Source: Chloroflexota bacterium
GTDB lineage: Bacteria; Chloroflexota; Dehalococcoidia; UBA3495
Reading direction: 5' to 3'
Assembly: GCA_002707185.1 (NCBI GenBank)
Contig: PAMF01000005.1
Span: 1 to 20,494, forward strand
DNA: 20,494 bases
Both the position numbers and the translations under genes were made by a program. The notes beneath the pieces were generated by a model, which was given only the letters and a program-made list of their open reading frames with translations, was not told the DNA's origin and searched no databases. How positions within the stretch are numbered: position 1 is the first letter of the stretch; the number at the start of each line of letters is the position of its first letter. Below are positions 1 through 8,317 of this stretch, piece by piece.

Positions 1-1044
1 CGTGACCAGGAATATTCAGCATACTCTAAATATGGATCAATAATAGGTCATCCCTGCTCCCCTTATATGCGTCATTGGTCGGGTAGAACTCGCTGGGGAC
101 TACCTGGAGTCCATGGATTTTTCGCCGGAAACGACTGGGAATTTTTCAGGCATCTGAGACCTGGAGATGCGATCAATTGTATTGAACGGGTATTAGATGT
201 TCAAGAAAAACAAAGCGAATATTCAGGAACACTAGTTATACAATTCGTAGAAACCATATATACGAACCAACGCGATGAAATTTTATCCCGAGTTGTAGGC
301 TGGTGTACCCGTCACCAACGTAGGGCTTCTCGGGAATTAGGAAAATATTCGGGAGTTCCTAAGAGACACGAGTACACGCCCAAAGAACTTGAAGAGATAG
401 ACGAAATCGTATTGAGTGAAAAAGCCCGCGGAAATCAAACTCGCTATTATGAGGATACCCAAATAGGTGAATCGCTAGATCCAGTTGTGAGAGGTCCGCT
501 TTCATTACAGGATGTCAGCGCTTTCCTAGTAGGAACCGGCCGATCAAGCGCCCATGGCGTACTACTCAGAGAAGCATTGCGCCATCCTGATCATTTTTTC
601 CGTAATCCTGAATCGGGCGGAGGACTAGAATATACAGGTATCGGTCATCTGCGTGATTCAGTGGCTGAGGCAGTAGGAGTTCCCGGGGCATATGACTACG
701 GCCCGCAAAGGGTCTCATGGATGGGGACATTAATCACTAATTGGATGGGAGATGACGCGTTTCTGAAAAGACTTAGAGTCGAATGCAGACGCTTCAATGT
801 ATACGGAGATACCCAATGGCTGAAAGGAAAAGTGATTGGGAAACATATTGACCAAGGAAGTCCACTGGTAGACCTGGAGATATGGGCAGAAAATCAAAGG
901 GGGGAGATCACCGCTCCGGGACAAGCAACAGTTATGTTGCCTTCTAGAAATCCATCTGTGCCTTGGTTCGCAGACGGACGTGAAATCAACTTAAGAAGCT
1001 TCACCCATAGCGCTGGCATGCCACCAATATTGCCTGTACTTTAA
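1..1044 (+). CDS. MaoC/FAS1-like double-hotdog acyl-CoA hydratase, 5' partial
   Basis: The reading frame is open to base 1, so the start lies outside the window. The Met at 67 is internal: conserved-looking sequence (IIGHPCSPYMRHWSG) continues upstream of it. The first part carries GNDWEFFRHLRPGDAI, typical of the N-terminal FAS1-like/MaoC dehydratase hotdog. The second half, with DYGPQRVSWMGTLITNWMGDD and then RRFNVYGDTQWLKGKV, matches the C-terminal hotdog of actinobacterial and Chloroflexota acyl dehydratases. Proteins of this family add water to, or remove it from, 2-enoyl-CoA thioesters in the cytoplasm. Mesaconyl-C4-CoA hydratase is one characterised relative. The gene ends 34 bases before a pair of CoA-transferase genes on the same strand, so it probably acts on the same CoA ester. 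The exact substrate cannot be told from sequence. Confidence 0.85.
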   Translation, partial: RDQEYSAYSKYGSIIGHPCSPYMRHWSGRTRWGLPGVHGFFAGNDWEFFRHLRPGDAINCIERVLDVQEKQSEYSGTLVIQFVETIYTNQRDEILSRVVGWCTRHQRRASRELGKYSGVPKRHEYTPKELEEIDEIVLSEKARGNQTRYYEDTQIGESLDPVVRGPLSLQDVSAFLVGTGRSSAHGVLLREALRHPDHFFRNPESGGGLEYTGIGHLRDSVAEAVGVPGAYDYGPQRVSWMGTLITNWMGDDAFLKRLRVECRRFNVYGDTQWLKGKVIGKHIDQGSPLVDLEIWAENQRGEITAPGQATVMLPSRNPSVPWFADGREINLRSFTHSAGMPPILPVL

Positions 1045-1078
1045 AAATGACACTTATCAGGTTTGTAACAATACATAG

Positions 1079-2299
1079 ATGACAACTCAAAACAGCAATA
1101 ACATGACAGCGTTACAGGGCATTAGGATATTGGAAATATCCACCATGGTAGCTGCCCCGTTTACTGGCAAATTACTGGCCTCATTGGGTGCAGACGTAGT
1201 CAAAATTGAACACCCTAGAACGGGAGACCCTTCCCGGAGAAGAGGCCCTTTCCCATCAGATGACCCACATAAAGAACGAAGTGGAACGTTTTTATATCTG
1301 AATACGGGCAAACGGAGTGTCTGCCTGAACCTAGAAGAGGCACAAGGCAGAACCATATTAAACCAATTAGTCGGTCTATCCGATGTAGTAATTCATGACA
1401 AGCAACCAAACATGGCAAATACATTGGGTCTGCTTCCGGACAATCTATTTCAGGTTAACCCCAAACTGATAATAAGCTCAGTAACACCTTATGGAAGCAC
1501 AGGCCCTGATTCCAACAAATATGCTAAGGACATAAACATCTTCCATTCGGCCGGTGAAGGCAACCTGCTTCCTAATGGCCTCGCATTAGAACATTTCCCT
1601 GAACGGGCTCCAATCACAGCCGGAAGTTTGATGGGTTCATATCAAGGAGGTCTTACAGCTGCGGTTGGCATCCTCGGGGCAATATTTGCAAAGATTAATG
1701 GTCAGATCGCGCAAACTGTGGATTGCTCTATCCAAGAAGCCCAATTGAATATTGGATATCTCCCAATCCAACGTCTTGAATCTGAAGGGTTTGAAGAAAC
1801 CAGATTTTCCAGATTTTTCCGGGTAGGTGGCGTAATGCCAACTGATGACGGATACATAGAATTATTAACCTTGGAACCACGTCAGTGGGAAGGTTTGGGC
1901 AAATATTTAGGCGAACCAGACTGGGCATCTCCGGATAAATTCTCTGATCCTGCAACTTACGGAGAAGGTATAAACGAAAATGTGCGCTCTTGGACCAAAA
2001 TTCGCAACAAGAATGACATATATCACGATGGTCAAGCACTGGGAGTGCCGTTTGCACCGTATTACACCCCGGGCGAAATATTTGAAAATATCCACCAACG
2101 TGATAGGGGGTTTTTTAAAAAACTCAGCCATCCCGAGGCAGGGGATTATGAATACGCCAATCTACCTTTCAACCTGCCTGAAACACCGACCATCTTAAAA
2201 AGGGCACCTCTTTTGGGCGAACACACAAAGGAGATTGTTTCCAAGTTAGGGTATTCAAAATCAGAAATAATCATGCTTTATAGATCCGGCACCATCTAG
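1079..2299 (+). CDS. Class III (CaiB/BaiF) CoA-transferase-like protein lacking the catalytic Asp
   Basis: The protein has 406 residues, a normal length for the family. The N-terminal block LEISTMVAAPFTGKLLASLG followed by GADVVKIEHPRTGDPSRRRG (about residues 18-66) is the usual CoA-transferase family III signature. VDCSIQEAQLN (about 214-224) is the usual downstream helix. Family members transfer CoA between carboxylic acids through an aspartyl-CoA intermediate (Asp169 in formyl-CoA transferase). Here the aligned stretch LMGSYQGGLTAAVGIL (184-199) has Ser187 at that place, and there is no Asp from residue 152 to 214. The subunit is therefore probably not catalytic alone. Its stop overlaps the GTG start of a second family member that keeps the Asp, which suggests a heteromeric enzyme. 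Start ATG 1079 has only a weak ribosome binding site; ATG 1103 is an alternative. Confidence 0.85.
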   Translation: MTTQNSNNMTALQGIRILEISTMVAAPFTGKLLASLGADVVKIEHPRTGDPSRRRGPFPSDDPHKERSGTFLYLNTGKRSVCLNLEEAQGRTILNQLVGLSDVVIHDKQPNMANTLGLLPDNLFQVNPKLIISSVTPYGSTGPDSNKYAKDINIFHSAGEGNLLPNGLALEHFPERAPITAGSLMGSYQGGLTAAVGILGAIFAKINGQIAQTVDCSIQEAQLNIGYLPIQRLESEGFEETRFSRFFRVGGVMPTDDGYIELLTLEPRQWEGLGKYLGEPDWASPDKFSDPATYGEGINENVRSWTKIRNKNDIYHDGQALGVPFAPYYTPGEIFENIHQRDRGFFKKLSHPEAGDYEYANLPFNLPETPTILKRAPLLGEHTKEIVSKLGYSKSEIIMLYRSGTI

Positions 2300-3525
2300 T
2301 GAATATTCCAATTACAGCTAATGATAGTAGTTGCAACGGACCTTTGTCTGGTGTCCGAGTAGCCGATTTCTCAGTCCACGCAGCAGGGCCATTCGCGGGT
2401 TTAATGCTTGCCGAAATGGGAGCTCAGGTTATAAAAATTGAAAGTTCAGCACGATTAGACATAACTCGAAGAACCCATACTATGTATGGCAAACCACCTT
2501 CCAGTTTTGAACAGATAAATGCTAATAAGATGTCTGCGTGCTTAAATCTAAAAGAACCCCAAGCAATCGAACTTGCTCTGAAATTGGTATCGGTTTCAGA
2601 CCTAGTCCTTGAAAATTTCCGACCTGGTGTGATGGATCGTTTAGGAATCGGATACACTTCTTTGATCAATGTTAAACCTGACATCATACTAGTATCCCTA
2701 TCTTCTAATGGTCAGACAGGGCCGGAAAGTAACTATGCCGGATATGCGCCTATGTTTGCTGCTTTAGGAGGTTTGGGGCATTTGACCGGCTATCCTGATG
2801 GCCCACCCGTGGAACTTCGTCACGGCATGGATCACACAGGTGGAATGTTAGCTGCTTTTGCCTCGCTAGCAGGACTCTGCGCCAAAACAGGCTCCAGTCT
2901 CGGCCAGCATATAGACGTTTCTGTCCGAGATATGGGGGCATCCTTCATCGGACCTGCTCTACTCGACTATGCCATGAACCAGAGAAACAGAACCAGAATT
3001 GGTAACCGTGATGACTCCTCCGCGCCCCAAGGGGTCTACCGATGCCTTGGCGAAGATAATTGGGTAGCTATTTCAGTCAGTTCAGACGACGAATGGCAAA
3101 GCATGGTTCACGCGATGGGATATCCCGACTGGGCGACCACCAGCCAATTCGGCGACGGTTTTAAACGGTGGAAAAACCATGACAAACTCGATCTCTTGAT
3201 TGAAAAATGGACATCGGGCATTGAAGCTTCACAGGTGTCGGACTCTTTACAACAACTAGGAGTAGCTGCATCGGTTTCGTTGTCACCTAAACAAGTACTC
3301 CAGAACCATCATTTATTGGAGAGGGAAGCATTCCCTATCATTGTTGATAAAGACAAAGGACAACAAAAGGCTGTAAGCCCTCCTTGGAAATTCTCCAAAA
3401 CGGTAGCTGCCATAGATAAATGGACCCCCGAATTGGGCGAAAACAATATAGAGGTTTTTAACGGTCTTCTGGGTCTCGAAATACCGGAAATCGAAAAACT
3501 GGAGAAACATCAAGTTATATGGTGA
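2299..3525 (+). CDS. Class III (CaiB/BaiF) CoA-transferase, catalytic-type subunit
   Basis: The protein has 408 residues. It starts with GTG at 2299, sharing one base with the TAG stop of the preceding paralogue, so translation is probably coupled. The N-terminal block is VADFSVHAAGPFAGLMLAEM, then GAQVIKIES. DLVLENFRPGVMDRLGIGY (101-119) is the classic family motif. HLTGYPDGPPVELRHGMDHT (161-180) contains Asp178, which aligns with the catalytic aspartate of formyl-CoA transferase. The enzyme should move CoA from an acyl-CoA donor to a free carboxylate in the cytoplasm. With the upstream hydratase and Asp-less paralogue it forms a probable three-gene operon for a short-chain or dicarboxylic CoA ester. 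Heteromeric class III enzymes with two paralogous subunits are known (for example BbsEF, benzylsuccinate CoA-transferase). The substrate here is not determinable. Confidence 0.9.
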   Translation: MNIPITANDSSCNGPLSGVRVADFSVHAAGPFAGLMLAEMGAQVIKIESSARLDITRRTHTMYGKPPSSFEQINANKMSACLNLKEPQAIELALKLVSVSDLVLENFRPGVMDRLGIGYTSLINVKPDIILVSLSSNGQTGPESNYAGYAPMFAALGGLGHLTGYPDGPPVELRHGMDHTGGMLAAFASLAGLCAKTGSSLGQHIDVSVRDMGASFIGPALLDYAMNQRNRTRIGNRDDSSAPQGVYRCLGEDNWVAISVSSDDEWQSMVHAMGYPDWATTSQFGDGFKRWKNHDKLDLLIEKWTSGIEASQVSDSLQQLGVAASVSLSPKQVLQNHHLLEREAFPIIVDKDKGQQKAVSPPWKFSKTVAAIDKWTPELGENNIEVFNGLLGLEIPEIEKLEKHQVIW

Positions 3526-3609
3526 TAGACTAAAACGGAACGTGAGCATATCGACAAGCCGTTATATTGATCACCACTGTTTAGATTAGATAATAACAGA
3601 GAGGTTTAT

Positions 3610-4047
3610 ATGAGCGATTATGTACCCAGTCCCAGGGAATGGGTCGCAGACCAAGTAAAGCTATACGAGGAAAGTGGTGGAACCGAAGGTTTAACTTTGA
3701 GAGAAACCGGATTGCCAGTAATAATCGTTACTAATCAGGGGCGAACAACAGGAGCCATACGTAAAACGCCTCTAATGCAAGTAGTCGATGGAGAGAATTA
3801 TATTTTGGTAGGATCCCAAGGGGGAAGGCCGAAACACCCTCTTTGGTACCACAACCTAAAAGAAAATCCTGATGTAACTATTCAGGATGGTAAAAATATA
3901 TTCGAAATGCGAGCTACTGAGGTAACCGACCCTGTAGAACGGACACGTCTCTGGGATCTAGCCGTCTCAGCTTATCCGCCCTATGAAGAATATCAGGAAC
4001 GAACAGAAAGAGTAATTCCTGTGTTCATCGCAAAACAAAGAGGATAA
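3610..4047 (+). CDS. Ddn-family deazaflavin (F420)-dependent nitroreductase/quinone reductase
   Basis: The protein has 145 residues and a single split-barrel domain. TNQGRTTGAIRKTPLMQVVD (41-60), YILVGSQGGRPKHPLWYHNL (64-83) and ENPDVTIQDG (85-94) are the characteristic blocks of the deazaflavin-dependent oxidoreductase family, to which mycobacterial Ddn belongs. Family members use reduced F420 (some use other flavins) to reduce quinones, nitro groups or enones, often at the membrane face. The start is well supported by GAGAGG at 3599-3604, five bases before the ATG. The gene follows the CoA-transferase operon after 84 bases and may be cotranscribed. No F420 biosynthesis gene is in the window, so F420 use is an inference from the family. 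Confidence 0.85.
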   Translation: MSDYVPSPREWVADQVKLYEESGGTEGLTLRETGLPVIIVTNQGRTTGAIRKTPLMQVVDGENYILVGSQGGRPKHPLWYHNLKENPDVTIQDGKNIFEMRATEVTDPVERTRLWDLAVSAYPPYEEYQERTERVIPVFIAKQRG

Positions 4048-4154
4048 AAGCGGGCTAACCATAGTCACAGAATGCAAAAGCTGTCACGGTCCTCAGATAA
4101 GTCCAGTTCTATCCCCAAACTGATATCCGAATTTAATGTTGTAACTCAATTGCC

Positions 4155-4188
4155 AAAAAGAAAGGCCTAGTCGGATGACGAAGGCCTT
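4155..4188 (-). terminator. Intrinsic terminator for the tRNA pair
   Basis: A 7-bp perfect stem (AAGGCCT at 4162-4168 with AGGCCTT at 4182-4188) closes a 13-base loop. Read on the minus strand it is followed by TTTCTTTTT. It lies 14 bases beyond the 3' end of the tRNA-Arg gene, so it probably ends the tRNA transcript. The plus-strand side lacks a T tract, so it is unlikely to serve the upstream reductase gene. Confidence 0.7.
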
Positions 4189-4202
4189 ATACGATAAACT
4201 AA

Positions 4203-4278
4203 TGGTGCGCCTGGCAGGATTCGAACCTGCAACCCCTGGGTTCGAAGCCCAGTACTCTATCCGTTGAGCTACAGGCGC
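4203..4278 (-). tRNA. tRNA-Arg (anticodon TCG)
   Basis: The minus strand folds into a complete 76-base cloverleaf. The acceptor arms are GCGCCTG/CAGGCGC, the D arm is GCTC/GAGT, the anticodon stem is CTGGG/CCCAG with loop CTTCGAA, and the T arm is GCAGG-TTCGAAT-CCTGC. The discriminator is A and CCA is encoded. The anticodon TCG reads CGA and, by wobble, related CGN arginine codons. It is the downstream member of a two-tRNA unit with tRNA-His. Confidence 0.97.
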
Positions 4279-4304
4279 ATCTAAAGGGTGTATAGCACGT
4301 TTAA

Positions 4305-4382
4305 TGGGGCGAGCGAAGGGATTCGAACCCTCGATCTCCTGTGCCACAGACAGGCGCCTTAGACCACTTGGCTACGCTCGCC
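4305..4382 (-). tRNA. tRNA-His (anticodon GTG)
   Basis: The minus strand folds into a cloverleaf with acceptor GCGAGCG/CGCTCGC, anticodon stem CCTGT/ACAGG with loop CTGTGGC (anticodon GTG), and T arm GAGGG-TTCGAAT-CCCTT. The hallmark of tRNA-His is present: an encoded G at position -1 (4382) opposite discriminator C73, the identity element for histidyl-tRNA synthetase. CCA is encoded at 4305-4307. It is transcribed ahead of tRNA-Arg with 26 bases between them. Confidence 0.97.
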
Positions 4383-4517
4383 ACGTATAAGCCCGCACAG
4401 ACAGGCTGGAAGCAAATCCAGTAAACTAATAAGTTAGACCTGAATCTATAGGCCAAACTATGTTAGCAAAAACATATACAAGATACAAGAATAAAAGTTT
4501 TTGGGTATACGTAGCCA

Positions 4518-4547
4518 TTGCTTTTCGCCCTAGCTAATAACTAAAAT
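4518..4547 (+). promoter_or_regulatory. Candidate sigma-70-type promoter for the peptide transporter operon
   Basis: TTGCTT (4518-4523) and TAAAAT (4542-4547) are separated by 18 bases and sit about 65 bases before the ATG of the binding-protein gene. The -10 matches the consensus at five of six places and the -35 is weaker. This is pattern matching in an AT-rich intergenic stretch, so it is tentative. Confidence 0.35.
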
Positions 4548-4612
4548 AATTCTACCATTATTACATATCGGCGTGGCACTAACGTCTACTCAACTCTAAC
4601 TAAGGCTAGAAA

Positions 4613-6382
4613 ATGCTTAAATTATCGAAAACTGTCCCATTACTTCTTCTGCTATTCGTTTTTGTTATAGCCTGTTCTTCTCCACTAAAAGAGCAAGCTT
4701 TGGTCGAGAATGCTAAAGGACCTACTGATATACCACGCGAACAACCCAAACCTGCAACAAGCAAACCTCAAGGTAAAACATCGAGCACTACCGAACGCAG
4801 CGAACCAGCTGCATCATCAAATAAATCCCCTAACCTACCTGTAGTTGGATTAAAGCAAGATCCGAATCTGGGAAAACCAAAGGGTGGCAAACTTATACAG
4901 CTATTTCGTGATCCTCCTACGCTCGATCCTCATCTCACTACTGATAACATTTCTGGCCGGCTGGTAAATGAAGTATTTGGGGGACTGGTAACACTTGGAT
5001 TGGACTTGAACGTAGCGCCTGATTTAGCAGAACGAATTGAAGTCAGCGAAGACGGATTGAACTATACCTTCCATCTCCGGAAAGAAGCTAAATTTCATAA
5101 CGGTAAACCTGTTACCTCCGAGGACGTACGTTGGTCTTTGGAGAGAGTCGCAGATCCAGAGACCCAATCACCGGTAGCGGCGCAATATTTGAGTGATATT
5201 GTTGGAGTTTCTGCCAAACTACAAGGCAAAGCCAATGCTATCTCAGGCCTTAGAATACCCGACAAGCACACTGTTATATTGACCATAGATCAACCAAAGT
5301 CTTATTTCCTTTCTAAATTGACCTATCCGACCGCTTTTGTTTTAGATCAAGAAAACATTGAAAAGGACGGGACCGATTGGCTCAGACAGCCCAATGGCAC
5401 AGGCCCCTTTAAACTCGCAGAATATCAGGTCGGTGAACTACTAAGATTGGCTCGAAACGAGAACTATCATCTCGGACCACCAAACATCGATGAAGTAGAG
5501 TTTTTACTTGCCGGTGGGAATTCCATGTTGATGTACGAAAACGACGAAATTCATGTGACTGGGGTCGGCCTAGCCGACCTTGAAAGAATTCTCGATCCTA
5601 ATGAACCATTAAATACTGAACTTATTACCGCTCCGACCTTGTTCAGCGTCGGTTACATCGGTATGAATGTGAATGAACCACCCTTTGATGACGCGTTATT
5701 CCGTAAAGCCCTAAACCTTGCTATTGATAGGGACACTATCGCATCCGTAGTACTAGAAGGCTCTAATATCCCTGCCAAGACGATCATACCTCCCGGATTT
5801 CCTTCCCATAGTCCTAACGTCATTGGGTACAGATACGATCCCGTGAAAGCCCATGAACTCATCACCCAATCAAAGTATGGAAATGATCTCGAAAACCTAC
5901 CCAGAATTACCTTAAGTATCTCCGGGAGTTTCGGAGCAAATGTTCCGTTAGCTTTGGAAGTTATACTCCAATCGTGGAAAGATAATCTGGGGGTAGAGGT
6001 AGAGATACAACAAACAGAATGGGCTACGTTTCTACAAGATTTACACAACCGTCGTTACCAAATGTTTCAATTAGGCTGGGCCGCCGATTATGCGGATCCA
6101 GAAAACTTTTTAGATATATTGTTCCACAGTCAAAGCGAGAATAATCACACTAATTACAGCAACCCAGAAGTTGATAGGCTACTATTACAAGCTAGGATTG
6201 AACCGAATCAAGAAACTCGTTTTGAGTTATATAACCAGATCGAACAAATGATTTTAGATGAAGCTCCTTGGGTTCTATTATGGAATAGCGGGGAAACCTA
6301 TGCTTTGATTAAACCAGAGGTGAAAGGATACGAATTGACCGCAATGACTATACCGAAATATAGATACGTATATTTCGAATAG
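4613..6382 (+). CDS. Lipoprotein ABC-transporter substrate-binding protein, peptide/nickel (SBP_bac_5) type
   Basis: The protein has 589 residues. A lipoprotein signal peptide, with a hydrophobic run from about residue 8 and lipobox FVIAC, predicts cleavage before Cys21 and lipid anchoring outside the membrane. Residues about 22-85 form a Pro/Ser/Thr/Lys-rich linker. The SBP_bac_5 (DppA/OppA) domain follows: GGKLIQLFRDPPTLDPH near its start, VAPDLAERIEVSEDGLNYTF, then FHNGKPVTSEDVRWSLER. FRKALNLAIDRDTI and the C-terminal half (FQLGWAADYADPENFLDILF) are also typical. It captures oligopeptides or other solutes and delivers them to the two permeases encoded next, the first only 16 bases downstream. 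No ATPase genes follow, so the ATP-binding subunits must come from elsewhere. The ligand cannot be deduced. Confidence 0.92.
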   Translation: MLKLSKTVPLLLLLFVFVIACSSPLKEQALVENAKGPTDIPREQPKPATSKPQGKTSSTTERSEPAASSNKSPNLPVVGLKQDPNLGKPKGGKLIQLFRDPPTLDPHLTTDNISGRLVNEVFGGLVTLGLDLNVAPDLAERIEVSEDGLNYTFHLRKEAKFHNGKPVTSEDVRWSLERVADPETQSPVAAQYLSDIVGVSAKLQGKANAISGLRIPDKHTVILTIDQPKSYFLSKLTYPTAFVLDQENIEKDGTDWLRQPNGTGPFKLAEYQVGELLRLARNENYHLGPPNIDEVEFLLAGGNSMLMYENDEIHVTGVGLADLERILDPNEPLNTELITAPTLFSVGYIGMNVNEPPFDDALFRKALNLAIDRDTIASVVLEGSNIPAKTIIPPGFPSHSPNVIGYRYDPVKAHELITQSKYGNDLENLPRITLSISGSFGANVPLALEVILQSWKDNLGVEVEIQQTEWATFLQDLHNRRYQMFQLGWAADYADPENFLDILFHSQSENNHTNYSNPEVDRLLLQARIEPNQETRFELYNQIEQMILDEAPWVLLWNSGETYALIKPEVKGYELTAMTIPKYRYVYFE

Positions 6383-6398
6383 AAACAGGTAGAACGAA

Positions 6399-7346
6399 AT
6401 GGGCACATATATAGCTCGCAGATTAATGTGGACTCCTGTCCTACTCTTAATCGTGTCCTTTATTACCTTCGCATTGGGCCAATTCGGACCAGGAGATCCA
6501 GTCCAGATCTTAATGGGTCAATACAGTGATCCCGAGGTAGTCGAACGCATACGTAAGCAGAAAGGATTAGATGACCCCATAGCAATCCAGTATACGAGAT
6601 ATATAGGAAACGTGCTCCAAGGAGATTTCGGTGAAAGCTTCCAATACAGGGGGCGTCAAGTCAGCGAGTTATTAGGGAAGCGTCTGTGGGTCTCAGCACA
6701 GCTTAATCTTGCAGGCCTGATTATTTCCGTTTCCCTTGGTATCACAATAGGTTTATTTGCAGCTCTCAAGCAAGGGACCTGGTGGGATAGCGCAGCTGTG
6801 TCCTTTACCCTTATTGGACAATCATTACATATTTTCCTTACTGCTCCTGTACTATTGATAGTTTTTGCCTTAAAACTAGACATACTTCCGACCCATGGTT
6901 GGGAAGGCTTTTTTAGTTTAAACACCATCTTACCAGCTGTTGTTCTGGGCATACCCGGTATAGCTATAATGACAAGATTAACCCGGGCATCAACCTTAGA
7001 TATCACGGGGCAAGATTATATACGGACCGCCCGAGCCAAGGGGCTACCCGAACGGATTGTCCGTACCCGCCATATCCTTCGAAACGCTTTGATCCCTGTC
7101 GTGACTTCACTCGGTTTTTCGCTCGCCGGATTAGCTAGCGGATCATTTATTGTAGAACTCTTCTTTGGAATACCAGGGGTAGGGTTATTAACTATAGAAT
7201 CATTATTTGCCCGGGATTACCCTATCATTATGGCAGTAACATTACTGGGGACCACATTATTCGTAGTAGCCAACTTAGTTGTTGATTTAGCTTATCCCTA
7301 CTTAGATCCTCGAATCCGACTGCGAGGAAACTATGTTGCAAGGTGA
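6399..7346 (+). CDS. ABC transporter permease, DppB/OppB type
   Basis: The protein has 315 residues. The N-terminus MGTYIARRLMWTPVLLLIVS is the usual OppB-type first membrane helix. It is followed by a periplasmic segment with GPGDPV and GLDDPIAIQYTRYIGNVLQG, then about five further membrane helices. The EAA-type cytoplasmic loop (DYIRTARAKGLPERIVRTRH, about 206-225) docks with the ATPase subunits. It forms the import channel together with the DppC-type protein encoded next, whose start overlaps its last 14 bases. It is the second gene of the binding protein-permease-permease operon. Confidence 0.93.
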   Translation: MGTYIARRLMWTPVLLLIVSFITFALGQFGPGDPVQILMGQYSDPEVVERIRKQKGLDDPIAIQYTRYIGNVLQGDFGESFQYRGRQVSELLGKRLWVSAQLNLAGLIISVSLGITIGLFAALKQGTWWDSAAVSFTLIGQSLHIFLTAPVLLIVFALKLDILPTHGWEGFFSLNTILPAVVLGIPGIAIMTRLTRASTLDITGQDYIRTARAKGLPERIVRTRHILRNALIPVVTSLGFSLAGLASGSFIVELFFGIPGVGLLTIESLFARDYPIIMAVTLLGTTLFVVANLVVDLAYPYLDPRIRLRGNYVAR

Positions 7347-8292
7347 AGTCTTAACTAATCCCGACAGACCCTCTAGGAGCTATATACAGCTTTCTCTCCG
7401 AAGGCTGTATAGGAAAAAACTATCTATCGTATGTTTAGTAATAATAGTCTTAATGTACGGATCTGGGATTTTTGCTCCCCTGGTTGCCCCATACGGCTAT
7501 AACGACCAGGATCTCACAAAAGTTAAACAAGGACCCAGTTTCAGCAATCCTCTCGGAACTGACCGACTGGGGCGAGATATGCTAACGCGTGTCATTTACA
7601 GCCTTCGGACTACCGTAATAATAACTGTAATATCCTTGGTAACGGGAAGTTTACTCTTAGGTATAACTCTCGGATTACTAGCAGGCTATTTTGGGCGATG
7701 GCTCGATGGAATAATCATGCGGGTAGGTGAAGTCACAGCTTCTTTCCCAGATATCTTCTTAGTACTTATCATCGTCGCGACGGTTAAGCCAAGAATATTA
7801 ACATGGGTACACACCTTTGAGGACTCAACAGGAATAGACTGGATAGTGAGGCTAGGCATAGTGGATTACCTAGTTATTTCTTTAGCTTTAGCAGCCTTTT
7901 CATGGTTCGGAATGGCTCGCCTTGTTAGGGGACAAGTTCTCCAGGTTCGCGAAAATCAATACGTAGAAGCATCTAGAGCAATAGGATCATCAACATTAAG
8001 AATTTTAGCGATACACGTCCTGCCCAACGTTATAAGCCCAGTCATAGTGTCAATTTCAGCAGGGTTAGCAGGAATAGCAACCGCGGAAATTGTTCTTAGC
8101 TGGCTCGGGATTGGGATTCAACCTCCAACACCGAGCCTGGGCGTAATGATCTTCGAAAATGGCAACCTTTCTGTACTTAGAAGCGACCCCCACTTAACCC
8201 TAGTTCCTTCCGGAGTCCTCGTAGTCTTACTTTTCACTTTTAACTTACTTGGAGACGGCATAAACGATGCGTTCAACCCGCGCGCAAGATGA
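7333..8292 (+). CDS. ABC transporter permease, DppC/OppC type
   Basis: The protein has 319 residues. An OppC N-terminal domain has a first membrane helix at about 31-50 and the hallmark NPLGTDRLGRDMLTRVIYS (72-90). The core has about five more helices and the EAA loop YVEASRAIGSSTLRI (210-224). GIGIQPPTPSLGVMI near the C-terminus is also typical. The start overlaps the end of the DppB-type gene by 14 bases and has GAGGAA just ahead, so translation is probably coupled. The two permeases would form a heterodimer. The operon stops here, 25 bases before the end of a convergent gene, with no dppD/dppF-type ATPase gene. Confidence 0.93.
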   Translation: MLQGEVLTNPDRPSRSYIQLSLRRLYRKKLSIVCLVIIVLMYGSGIFAPLVAPYGYNDQDLTKVKQGPSFSNPLGTDRLGRDMLTRVIYSLRTTVIITVISLVTGSLLLGITLGLLAGYFGRWLDGIIMRVGEVTASFPDIFLVLIIVATVKPRILTWVHTFEDSTGIDWIVRLGIVDYLVISLALAAFSWFGMARLVRGQVLQVRENQYVEASRAIGSSTLRILAIHVLPNVISPVIVSISAGLAGIATAEIVLSWLGIGIQPPTPSLGVMIFENGNLSVLRSDPHLTLVPSGVLVVLLFTFNLLGDGINDAFNPRAR

Positions 8293-8317
8293 TTAACTAG
8301 TTTACATAACATCTTCG

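Noticed and set aside
3567..3594. TTGATC and GATAAT before the Ddn-family gene
   Set aside because: The predicted start of transcription would fall within the GAGAGG ribosome binding site, so it is unlikely to drive this gene.
4093..4347. 84-aa minus-strand open frame with a GSNPARRT segment
   Set aside because: It is a read-through of the two tRNA genes; this peptide pattern is a well-known artefact of translating tRNA T-arms.
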